NCBI GenBank assembly: GCA_002495685.1
Contig: DAGJ01000010.1
Span: 1 to 5,266, forward strand
Direction of reading: 5' to 3'
Length of the DNA stretch: 5,266 nucleotides
From: Methanobrevibacter sp. UBA412
GTDB taxonomy: Archaea > Methanobacteriota > Methanobacteria > Methanobacteriales > Methanobacteriaceae
The translations under genes were made by a program, and so were the position numbers. The notes under the pieces were generated by a model. The model was not told the DNA's origin and searched no databases. It saw nothing but the letters and a program-made list of their open reading frames with translations. The number at the start of each line of letters is the position of its first letter. Within the stretch, counting starts at the first letter, position 1. Of this stretch, positions 1 to 5,266 are shown piece after piece.

Positions 1-954
1 CTAATCTATCCATATTACTATGACAGAGTTTCAATAGATAAATCTTTCACAATTCAACATGCTGGAGTAAAATTTGAAGAGGTAACAAATGAAGAATATA
101 CTTATGGTCCTTATCATGAATACATATTTTATCCTTTGATATTTGATAAAAAATTGAATAAAACTTCAGAATGTATGGCAGTTACAGCAGCAGCAGTACT
201 CATTAAAAAATCTATTTATAAAAAATTAAATGGACTTTCTAATGACTTTTTTTATGGTTATGAAGATGTTGATTTCATGTTGAATCTGAATCAAAAAGGA
301 TATAAAATATTATACTGTGGTTCTGCATTACTATTCCATCATGAAAGCAGCACAAGAAATAATGAAGGCAATTATGATGAAATAAACCTTAAAAATATTA
401 AAACTTTAATGAAAAAATGGGATAATTACCTTTTTAAAAGTATTCTTAATGATAAAATTACCCAAAAAAAATTTTTCACAGATAAAAAACTTAAAATAAG
501 TTTTATAAAAGAAGGAAATAGTCAAAAAATCACAAATGGAATAATTAATGGAAATGAAGATTATACTCTTATATCAAATTTATCAAAAGAATTTAATGAT
601 ATGAATTATAATATTGATTTAATTTCAAATATTGAAGATAATAACTTTGGAAAAGATGTAGATATAATTTTATCCTTTGATTTAAGATATGATATAGAAA
701 ATATAATCTCTAGAAACAATATTATTAAAATTATACAATTAAATAATAATTATAATTCAATAGATAAAGATAAAAAATCTAACATTCCAAAATATGATAT
801 AATTTTAACTAAAAATGAGCAAGATTCTAAAGAAATAAAAGAAGATTTAAACATAAAAAATGTTTTTTATTTAAATGAAAGCAAAATTCCTAAAAATTAT
901 TATTTTACTGCAGAAAAATTATTATATACAATATCAAAAGTATACAATTTATAA
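1..954 (+). CDS. GT2-family glycosyltransferase with C-terminal CgeB-like half domain (5' partial)
   Basis: The frame is open from base 1, so the gene begins upstream of the window; 317 residues are visible. Residues about 1-165 match the acceptor-side half of a GT2 (GT-A fold) transferase: QHAGV at 19-23, AVTAAAVLIKK at 60-70, the acidic GYEDVD motif at 86-91 that normally carries the catalytic base, and HHESSTR at 113-119. The nucleotide-sugar-binding half must lie upstream. Residues about 164-300 look like the first Rossmann half of a CgeB/GT-B-type domain: a strand KLKISFIKEG, then EDYTLISNLSKEF, a DVDIILSF strand and a KYDIILTKNE segment. Proteins with this architecture usually continue into a second GT-B half, but this one stops about 20-30 residues after that segment, so the appended domain appears truncated. 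It probably transfers a sugar during surface-glycan synthesis on the cytoplasmic side; donor and acceptor cannot be read from the sequence. TTG at 136 is internal and not a start. The GT2 assignment is secure; the C-terminal assignment is moderate. Confidence 0.88.
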   Translation, partial: LIYPYYYDRVSIDKSFTIQHAGVKFEEVTNEEYTYGPYHEYIFYPLIFDKKLNKTSECMAVTAAAVLIKKSIYKKLNGLSNDFFYGYEDVDFMLNLNQKGYKILYCGSALLFHHESSTRNNEGNYDEINLKNIKTLMKKWDNYLFKSILNDKITQKKFFTDKKLKISFIKEGNSQKITNGIINGNEDYTLISNLSKEFNDMNYNIDLISNIEDNNFGKDVDIILSFDLRYDIENIISRNNIIKIIQLNNNYNSIDKDKKSNIPKYDIILTKNEQDSKEIKEDLNIKNVFYLNESKIPKNYYFTAEKLLYTISKVYNL

Positions 955-957
955 TTT

Positions 958-2031
958 CTAAACTTTTTTAAGAATTTTTTTTATTTTATTTTTAATTTTA
1001 TTAGTATTATTTTTTTTATTCAAAGAAATATTAGATTGAGGATTTTTAATATTATCGCTAATTTCCTTTAAGTTACTAAATGCTTCTTCTAACTTATCAT
1101 CTCTTAATTTTTCCATAACATTTCTAAATAATTCAAAATTAGGATTAATATTTAAATCAATTACATTTAATTCTTTAAATAATGGTTGGGATTGTTTAAG
1201 TAATTGATATTTTTCATTATCCGTAAGTTCACTATTAATTATATTATCTATCCAACTACCTAAGTGCATACTAAACAACAAATCATAATATTTACAACCA
1301 GCATTGTTTTTAAGGATATTCTTAGTGTAAAAATATCCATCTAATAATTTACTTATATAATGGAAACTTTTTGAATAACTTGTAGAAGAATTATCACTTT
1401 CTCTTATTCTAAAACAGTAAACATAATCTGGTAAAAAAGTAATTTTCTTAGCATTTAAAAAGGTTTCTATCATAAAAGCTAAGTCTTCAGCAAACATTTT
1501 TTCTGGAAAATAAATATTGTTTTTTCTAATTAATTTTTCTGGAAAAATCATTCTCCAAATGTTATTTATAGTTATAAAATTAGTATTTTCATCCAATGAA
1601 CTTATACTCAATTCTTCTGTTACCCATTCATCAGAAACCCAATCTGCAATTCCAAAAGTTTTAAATCTACCAATCACAATTGAATCTTGACTTCCATTAA
1701 TTTTTTGATATAATAATTTCAAAGAATCCTTAGGGTAACGATCATCATGATCCATAAACATTAAATATTCTCCATTTGCTTTATTTATCCCAATATTTCT
1801 AGCATTCCCTGGAGCACCTGCTTTTTCACTTAATTTATAAGATAAAATATTATTATATTTTTCAACATATTTTTTAATGATATTTGGAGTATTATCTGTT
1901 GAAAAATCATCTATAAGAATTAATTCAATATTTTCAAACCCAATACTTTGGTTTTGAACAGATTTTATAGTTTCATCTAAAAATTTTTCAGAATTGAAAG
2001 TAGGTATTATAACACTAATTTTATATTTCAT
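958..2031 (-). CDS. GT2-family glycosyltransferase, complete
   Basis: This 357-residue protein starts at the ATG complementary to 2029-2031, giving the classic GT2 N-terminus KISVIIPTFNSE. GT-A landmarks appear in order: the nucleotide-binding LILIDDFSTDNT region (D41, D42, D46), GAPGNARNIGI at 72-82, the metal-binding DXD-type FMDHDD at 92-97, and the AED motif at 181-183 for the likely catalytic base. FRIRESDNSST at 207-217 resembles the segment after the catalytic domain in capsule and teichoic-type GT2 enzymes. The remainder is helical and ends in a lysine-rich tail (about 342-357, KIKNKIKKILKKV at the end) that could contact the membrane surface. No transmembrane segment or signal peptide is visible, so the enzyme is probably cytoplasmic. 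It is the only gene on the minus strand, converging on the upstream gene with a 3-bp gap and diverging from the next. No Shine-Dalgarno sequence is visible, and a TATA-like box lies at a distance that would allow a leaderless mRNA. The sugar specificity is unknown. Confidence 0.93.
   Translation of the reverse strand: MKYKISVIIPTFNSEKFLDETIKSVQNQSIGFENIELILIDDFSTDNTPNIIKKYVEKYNNILSYKLSEKAGAPGNARNIGINKANGEYLMFMDHDDRYPKDSLKLLYQKINGSQDSIVIGRFKTFGIADWVSDEWVTEELSISSLDENTNFITINNIWRMIFPEKLIRKNNIYFPEKMFAEDLAFMIETFLNAKKITFLPDYVYCFRIRESDNSSTSYSKSFHYISKLLDGYFYTKNILKNNAGCKYYDLLFSMHLGSWIDNIINSELTDNEKYQLLKQSQPLFKELNVIDLNINPNFELFRNVMEKLRDDKLEEAFSNLKEISDNIKNPQSNISLNKKNNTNKIKNKIKKILKKV
964..1017 (+). terminator. 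Oligo-T tracts, candidate terminator of the first gene
   Basis: Just past the stop codon at 952-954, the + strand carries clustered T runs: T6 at 964-969, T8 at 975-982, T5 at 989-993 and T8 at 1010-1017. Archaeal RNA polymerase commonly terminates at such U-rich runs without a hairpin. The tract lies inside the opposite-strand gene, where it encodes that gene's lysine-rich C-terminal tail (AAA/AAG codons on the minus strand). The T runs are seen directly; the terminator role is inferred. Confidence 0.45.
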
Positions 2032-2041
2032 AATTTTACTA

Positions 2042-2074
2042 TTGATTAAATTATATATTAATTTAATTAATCAA
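2042..2074. repeat. Inverted repeat around the candidate minus-strand promoter
   Basis: TTGATTAA at 2042-2049 and TTAATCAA at 2067-2074 form perfect 8-bp arms with a 17-bp spacer, beginning 11 bp upstream of the minus-strand gene's start codon. The spacer contains the TATA-like box at 2052-2057. A dyad flanking a promoter is a typical place for a repressor operator. In DNA this AT-rich, such palindromes also arise by chance, so regulatory function is only a possibility. Confidence 0.35.
2052..2057 (-). promoter_or_regulatory. TATA-like box for the minus-strand GT2 gene
   Basis: TATATA, within TAATATATAATTTAAT on the minus strand, is centred about 24 bp upstream of the A of the ATG at 2031. 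Archaeal TATA boxes are usually centred about 26 bp before the transcription start, so transcription would begin at or next to the start codon. That fits the absence of a ribosome-binding site. Because the region is almost all A and T, the match is weak evidence by itself. Confidence 0.35.
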
Positions 2075-2137
2075 AATTAAAAAGAGGTTTTTAAAAATTT
2101 TTAATCACATTTAAAAAAATTTTATTAATAAAAAAAG

Positions 2138-2145
2138 TAATATAA
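2138..2145 (+). promoter_or_regulatory. TATA-like box for the 2203-4836 operon
   Basis: TAATATAA is preceded by an A-rich stretch with a G (2131-2137), which could act as a BRE-like element. Transcription would start near 2165-2170, leaving a leader of about 35 nt that includes the purine-rich AAAGGGA before the ATG at 2203. The choice among AT-rich candidates is tentative; the AT-rich stretch at 2156-2176 could also serve. Confidence 0.3.
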
Positions 2146-2186
2146 CTATTCATAATAAATATTTTATTTAAATTAAATTCTTTTAT

Positions 2187-2193
2187 AAAGGGA
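2187..2193 (+). promoter_or_regulatory. Weak ribosome-binding site of the DUF616 gene
   Basis: AAAGGGA lies 9 nt before the ATG at 2203 and is the only G-rich patch in the leader. It pairs only partly with the 3' end of 16S rRNA but supports 2203 over the later in-frame ATG at 2269. Confidence 0.4.
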
Positions 2194-2202
2194 TATTAAA
2201 TC

Positions 2203-3228
2203 ATGTATGAAGAAATTTATAAAACTTATAAAAATACCGTAGAAGATCATATTCATAGAAATTTATTCATGGATATTGATGCTAATCCGGATAATGAATT
2301 AATTAATGATATTAAGAATAATAAGATTGTTATTTATACAGCATTTACTGGGGATTATGATACTTTAAAAGAACCTAAATTTATTGATGAAAATTGTGAT
2401 TATGTATGTTTCACAGATAATCCAAATGTTGAGTCTGATTTATATAAAATTATACCTATGGAAGATTCTAATTTAGATAATAATCGTAAAGCAAAACAGT
2501 ACAAAGTTTTACCTCATAAATATCTTTCTAATTATAAGTATAGTTTTTGGTTAGATGGAACTTTTGAAATTAAAAGCAGTTTAAGAGAATATATTTACAA
2601 GTATATAAAAAACCCAATGCTTTGTGTGGTACATACAGAACGGGACTGTATTTATGATGAATTAGTTGCTTCTTATAATATTGCTAGATACCCTAAAGCT
2701 ATTATGAATAAACAAGTAAATCATTATAGGGATGAAGGTTTTCCTAAACATTATGGCCTTGGAGTTATGGGCTCTATATTCAGACAACATAATAATCCTA
2801 AGGTTTCAAAATTAATGGACGATTGGTGGAATGAAATAATAAAATATACAAATCAAGACCAATTAAGTTTTGCATATGTAGCTTGGAAAAATAATTTCCA
2901 TCCTTCTGTTAGTCCTGTTTATTATTGGGATAATGAATTTTGGAGTAAAACAAGTGGGGAAAAATATCATCATAAATTTGAATCACCTAACCCCTTATCT
3001 AGTGATAATTTAATAAATTATATTGAAAATAATATGAAAGAGGAAATGACTCTTAAAAAAGAGGAGATATATTTATTATTAAATGATATTGATACTTTAA
3101 AAGTTCAATTACATGATCAAGAAATAATGAATTCAAGAGCTAAGAAAGAGATTAATACTATGATTAATTCAAACTCTTGGAAAGTTACTAAACCTTTACG
3201 AAGTATAAGTCATAAAATTAAAAAATAA
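2203..3228 (+). CDS. DUF616 / TOD1-MUCI70-like glycosyltransferase with coiled-coil SWKxTKPLR tail
   Basis: This 341-residue protein carries the DUF616 (TOD1/MUCI70 glycosyltransferase-like, PF04765) signature over residues about 40-230. In order these are IYTAFTGDYDTLKEP (44-58), DYVCFTDN (66-73), RKAKQYKVLPHKY (95-107), FWLDGTFEIK (115-124, with D118 the likely metal or donor ligand), HTERDCIYDEL (144-154), YRDEGFPKHYGLG (175-187), RQHN (194-197) and QDQLSFAYVAWK (218-229). After the domain a short coiled-coil segment (about 275-318) leads to the basic tail SWKVTKPLRSI (325-335). There is no signal peptide or membrane helix, so it probably acts in the cytoplasm. Family members are thought to be GT-A-like transferases in polysaccharide synthesis, but donor and acceptor are unknown. 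It is the first gene of a probable three-gene operon, and the next gene starts 15 bp downstream in the same frame after two stops. Its last 43 codons are a diverged copy of the end of that next gene. The domain assignment is firm; the substrate is not. Confidence 0.9.
   Translation: MYEEIYKTYKNTVEDHIHRNLFMDIDANPDNELINDIKNNKIVIYTAFTGDYDTLKEPKFIDENCDYVCFTDNPNVESDLYKIIPMEDSNLDNNRKAKQYKVLPHKYLSNYKYSFWLDGTFEIKSSLREYIYKYIKNPMLCVVHTERDCIYDELVASYNIARYPKAIMNKQVNHYRDEGFPKHYGLGVMGSIFRQHNNPKVSKLMDDWWNEIIKYTNQDQLSFAYVAWKNNFHPSVSPVYYWDNEFWSKTSGEKYHHKFESPNPLSSDNLINYIENNMKEEMTLKKEEIYLLLNDIDTLKVQLHDQEIMNSRAKKEINTMINSNSWKVTKPLRSISHKIKK
3082..3228 (+). repeat. Shared C-terminal module, copy 1
   Basis: This is the 3' end of the DUF616 gene, encoding the end of its coiled coil and the SWKVTKPLRSI tail. 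From 3100 it aligns without gaps to 4708-4836 of the next gene, with a constant offset of 1608 bp. By hand count 101 of 129 nt are identical, as are 26 of 42 residues, and both copies end in the same TAA. Similarity fades upstream of about 3082. The catalytic parts of the two genes are unrelated. Confidence 0.85.
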
Positions 3229-3243
3229 ACTTTTGAGTAAGTA

Positions 3244-4836
3244 ATGTGGTTTTTTAAAATGGTTAATGAAAAATGTTCTAAAGATTTAATTATTTCATAT
3301 TTTTTCCCAGAATATGTTGATACTGGTGGATTTGTAGTAGCTAAACGTATAATTGAAAATGGAAAAAAGGTGGATGTAATCCAAAATCATATTGAAAATG
3401 TTGCATTAGATAACTCTTTAAATGATTTAATTAATGAATATGTTGAAGATAAAATAGTTTTACATGCATATGATGCTGAAAAATGGGAATGGAGTGTAAT
3501 AAAGCCTTTTATTGAAGAAGGTATGGTGGAGTTAAACAATCAAAAATCTAAAAAGGGTGTTTATAAATCAATATATTCCAGAGCCATGCCTACACCGGCT
3601 CATTTTTTAGCTTTTGAATATAAAACACAAAATCCTGATACTAAATGGACTGCTGAATTTTCTGATCCTGTTTTGTTTGATAATTATGGTAAAGAAAGAA
3701 ATACTAAGTTAAAGGATGAAAAATACATAAAAAAAGTCAATTCAATTATTTCACAGGATGTAAATTTAAAGGAAATGAATCTTAATAGTGCTCTTGATTC
3801 TAATTTAACTTCTATTGAATTTTTATGTGAATTATTGCCTTTTTTATTTGCTGATAAAATTATTTTTACAAATGAAAATCAAAAAAAGCTCATGATAAAT
3901 AAATTTCTTTTAAAAAATAAAGGAAATTTTAAAAATTTCAAACAGTTCATTGATAATAAAAGTTTAATAAAACCACAACCTATTTTAAAGAAAAGTGCTT
4001 ATGAATCTATTCAAAGTAAGTATAAAATAGATAATAATTATATAAATTTTGCATATTTTGGACTTTTTTACGGTAATAGAAATTTTGAGGATGTTTTTTA
4101 TGCTTTTGAAAATATTTCTCCATTTTTTAAAAGTAAATGTAAATTACATATTTTTACATCTCAGACCGAGTTTGTTAAAAGAGCAACTTCAGATTTAAAG
4201 ATAAAAGATAATATTATTATTAATAAAAGCCGTTCATTTTTAGATTTTTTAAATCTTACAACTAAATTTGATGTATTAATAGTCACTGATGCTAATACAG
4301 AAGATTATTTTGAAATTAATCCATATTTACCTTCAAAATTATCTGATTATATTGGAAGTGGGAGTGATATTTGGGGAATTTGTGAGTTGGGTAGTATATT
4401 AGATTCAAATGAAATAATTAAGTATAAATCTCGATTAGGAGATTATATATCTTCTAAAGTTGTTGTTAACAAAATAATCCAAGAAAAATTAAATTGCAAT
4501 GAAAATGGAGAAGAATTTAATAATCCCAATTTGACCGAAGTAAATACTCAAGAACAGAATGATATATTAAAATCTAATTTAAATGAAGTAATTAATTACT
4601 TAAAAAAGAGAAATATTGGTTTAACCGATGATTTAAATAATGTTATTAATTTAAATCACGAAAAACAATTTTATATTAATAAATTAGAAAATGATTTAAA
4701 ATCTTCTAAAGTTCAATTAAATGATCAACAGGTAATGAACTTAAAATCCACTGAAGAAATTGATAAAATGGTTAATTCTTCTTCATGGAAACTTACTAAA
4801 CCTTTAAGAAGTATAGGTCAAAAAATTAGGAAATAA
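3244..4836 (+). CDS. GT-B-type glycosyltransferase with coiled-coil SWKxTKPLR tail
   Basis: This 530-residue protein shows a two-Rossmann GT-B layout. The first half opens with LIISYFFPEYVDTGGFVVAKR (15-35) and contains SRAMPTPAHFLAFEYK (112-127) followed shortly by KWTAEFSDPV, a signature I associate with an uncharacterised group of polysaccharide glycosyltransferases. The second half opens with INFAYFGLFYGNRNFEDV (267-284) and carries LPSKLSDYIGSGSDIWGICELGS (362-384), the usual GT4-type donor-binding region where the nucleotide-sugar sits. A coiled coil follows (about 435-505) and the protein ends in SWKLTKPLRSI (514-524) plus a basic end. No membrane segment is visible, so it is probably a cytoplasmic enzyme acting on a lipid-linked acceptor. 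The ATG at 3244 has only a poor GAGTAAG-like signal; ATG at 3259 (M6) is an alternative start that would remove the odd WFFK leader. It is the second gene of the probable operon, with gaps of 15 bp before and 26 bp after it. The GT-B fold is well supported; the sugar is unknown. Confidence 0.87.
   Translation: MWFFKMVNEKCSKDLIISYFFPEYVDTGGFVVAKRIIENGKKVDVIQNHIENVALDNSLNDLINEYVEDKIVLHAYDAEKWEWSVIKPFIEEGMVELNNQKSKKGVYKSIYSRAMPTPAHFLAFEYKTQNPDTKWTAEFSDPVLFDNYGKERNTKLKDEKYIKKVNSIISQDVNLKEMNLNSALDSNLTSIEFLCELLPFLFADKIIFTNENQKKLMINKFLLKNKGNFKNFKQFIDNKSLIKPQPILKKSAYESIQSKYKIDNNYINFAYFGLFYGNRNFEDVFYAFENISPFFKSKCKLHIFTSQTEFVKRATSDLKIKDNIIINKSRSFLDFLNLTTKFDVLIVTDANTEDYFEINPYLPSKLSDYIGSGSDIWGICELGSILDSNEIIKYKSRLGDYISSKVVVNKIIQEKLNCNENGEEFNNPNLTEVNTQEQNDILKSNLNEVINYLKKRNIGLTDDLNNVINLNHEKQFYINKLENDLKSSKVQLNDQQVMNLKSTEEIDKMVNSSSWKLTKPLRSIGQKIRK
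4690..4836 (+). repeat. Shared C-terminal module, copy 2
   Basis: This is the 3' end of the GT-B gene, the second copy of the module at 3082-3228. KVQL, the SWK-TKPLRSI core and the final KI-K are identical in both proteins, while the segment between KVQL and the SWK core is the most diverged. Several substitutions are silent (for example CGA/AGA for the Arg and AAT/AAC for an Asn), so the copies are not a recent exact duplication. Confidence 0.85.
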
Positions 4837-4837
4837 A

Positions 4838-4844
4838 TTTTTTT
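4838..4844 (+). terminator. T7 run between the GT-B gene and the next gene
   Basis: Seven Ts begin 1 nt after the TAA at 4834-4836. In an archaeon this could terminate part of the transcription before the downstream gene. The run is short, single and immediately followed by a ribosome-binding site, so partial termination or no effect is as likely as a true operon end. Confidence 0.25.
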
Positions 4845-4850
4845 ACAAAT

Positions 4851-4854
4851 GGAG
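4851..4854 (+). promoter_or_regulatory. Ribosome-binding site of the last gene
   Basis: GGAG lies 8 nt before the ATG at 4863. It is the clearest Shine-Dalgarno match in the window and fixes the start of the partial gene, which is otherwise cut by the window edge. Confidence 0.7.
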
Positions 4855-4862
4855 TATAAATA

Positions 4863-5266
4863 ATGAGTGTGCCATCTTTCAAAACTTTTTTAATTAAATC
4901 TAAATTCAATTACAATAAGGCTTCCTTGTATAAAGAAGCTTATTCTAAAATTTTAGATGAAAATTTATTTAATGAAGAATTTTATATCGAAAAATATCCT
5001 AATATAAAAAATTCAGGAATTAATCCTTTGTTACATTACTTATTTTATGGATATAAAGAACATAAAATTCCAGCATTAAATTTTGATAGTAATATCTATT
5101 TAGATAAATATCCCTCTGTAAAACAACTAAATATTAACCCTTTGGTTCATTATGTGATGTATGGTAAAAAAGAAGGGAAAAAATCATTTTTATCTCCAGC
5201 ATTAAATTTTTATAATAAATTATTCGAAATTAATTCTTTATTCTTAAATAATTATGTTTTTGAGGT
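4863..5266 (+). CDS. YPDV-repeat protein, probable N-terminus of a polysaccharide glycosyltransferase (3' partial)
   Basis: The frame opens at the ATG at 4863, which has a good GGAG 8 nt upstream, and stays open to the window end: 134 codons plus two bases. Residues 35-70 and 74-111 are two copies of a repeat of the form F-x-x-x-Y-(I/L)-x-KYP-x-(I/V)-x(4)-INPL-x-HY-x-x-YG-x-KE. Such tandem repeats are common before the catalytic domain of large bacterial and archaeal surface-polysaccharide glycosyltransferases, where their role is unknown. The first about 34 residues are basic and polar without a membrane helix. After residue 116 the repeat is lost and a hydrophobic, Asn-rich linker begins. 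The catalytic domain would lie outside the window, so calling it a glycosyltransferase rests on the repeats and on the neighbours. It is probably co-transcribed with the preceding gene, 26 bp upstream, although a T7 run separates them. Confidence 0.8.
   Translation, partial: MSVPSFKTFLIKSKFNYNKASLYKEAYSKILDENLFNEEFYIEKYPNIKNSGINPLLHYLFYGYKEHKIPALNFDSNIYLDKYPSVKQLNINPLVHYVMYGKKEGKKSFLSPALNFYNKLFEINSLFLNNYVFE
4965..5195 (+). repeat. Two tandem YPDV-like protein repeats
   Basis: Copy 1 (4965-5072) contains EKYPNI and GINPLLHYLFYG; copy 2 (5082-5195) contains DKYPSV and NINPLVHYVMYG. Each copy is followed by the same 15 bases, CCAGCATTAAATTTT (5070-5084 and 5196-5210), encoding PALNF 42 codons apart. 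That exact match suggests duplication or recombination between the units. Confidence 0.8.

Noticed and set aside
136..954. Reading the first gene as a complete protein starting at TTG 136
   Set aside because: The same frame is open to base 1 and the upstream residues contain the GT2 motif QHAGV, so the start is outside the window.
955..2031. A hidden + strand remnant of the missing second half of the CgeB-like domain
   Set aside because: The + strand here is the antisense of an intact GT2 gene with all motifs in place; no long + strand frame or recognisable motif is visible.
2032..2202. A small gene or structured RNA in the divergent intergenic region
   Set aside because: It is almost entirely A and T, with no ORF with a ribosome-binding site and no GC-containing stem that would indicate a stable RNA.
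2203..4836. The DUF616 and GT-B genes as one fused gene split by stop mutations
   Set aside because: They are in the same frame, but two TAA stops separate them and each has its own complete C-terminal tail module ending at its stop.
3082..4836. The shared tails as a mobile element or a recent duplication
   Set aside because: The copies differ at 28 of 129 positions including silent sites, lie strictly inside the coding frames and have no terminal inverted repeats or target duplications.
1..5266. CRISPR array, defence system or prophage
   Set aside because: No regularly spaced identical repeats, no nuclease, integrase or phage-structural motifs; every recognisable gene is a glycosyltransferase or a likely one.

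Overview
The window is very AT-rich and consists almost entirely of glycosyltransferase genes: five protein-coding genes, two of them cut by the window edges, and one non-coding gap longer than 30 bp. Strongly AT-biased codons, Asn/Lys/Ile-rich proteins, archaeal-style oligo-T tracts after genes, a possibly leaderless gene and the style of the C-terminal SWKxTKPLR tails point to a host-associated methanogen of the Methanobacteriales (Methanobrevibacter or Methanosphaera type). This is inferred from sequence character. A low-GC bacterium such as a Clostridia member cannot be excluded, because no marker gene is present.

Layout. Positions 1-954 (+) hold the 3' part of a GT2 glycosyltransferase with an appended C-terminal domain that looks like only the first half of a CgeB/GT-B-type glycosyltransferase. 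Positions 958-2031 (-) hold a complete GT2 glycosyltransferase in the opposite direction, only 3 bp from the end of the first gene. Positions 2032-2202 are a 171-bp divergent intergenic region with candidate promoters and an inverted repeat. From 2203 onward three + strand genes lie in a tight row with gaps of 15 and 26 bp, probably one operon: a DUF616/TOD1-MUCI70-like glycosyltransferase (2203-3228), a GT-B-type glycosyltransferase (3244-4836), and the start of a protein with tandem YPDV-like repeats of the kind found at the N-terminus of large polysaccharide glycosyltransferases (4863 to beyond the window).

How they work together. No gene is a polymerase, flippase, transporter or sugar-nucleotide enzyme, so the window is the transferase core of a larger surface-polysaccharide or glycoconjugate locus. 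Each enzyme probably adds one sugar (or sugar-like) unit to a growing glycan on the cytoplasmic face of the membrane. The most notable feature is that two adjacent enzymes with unrelated catalytic domains (2203-3228 and 3244-4836) end in the same module: a short coiled coil plus an SWKxTKPLRSI tail. The two copies align without gaps for 129 nt up to the stop codon. This suggests a shared docking or membrane-association tag that moves between glycosyltransferases. I see no CRISPR, mobile element, RNA gene or defence system here.
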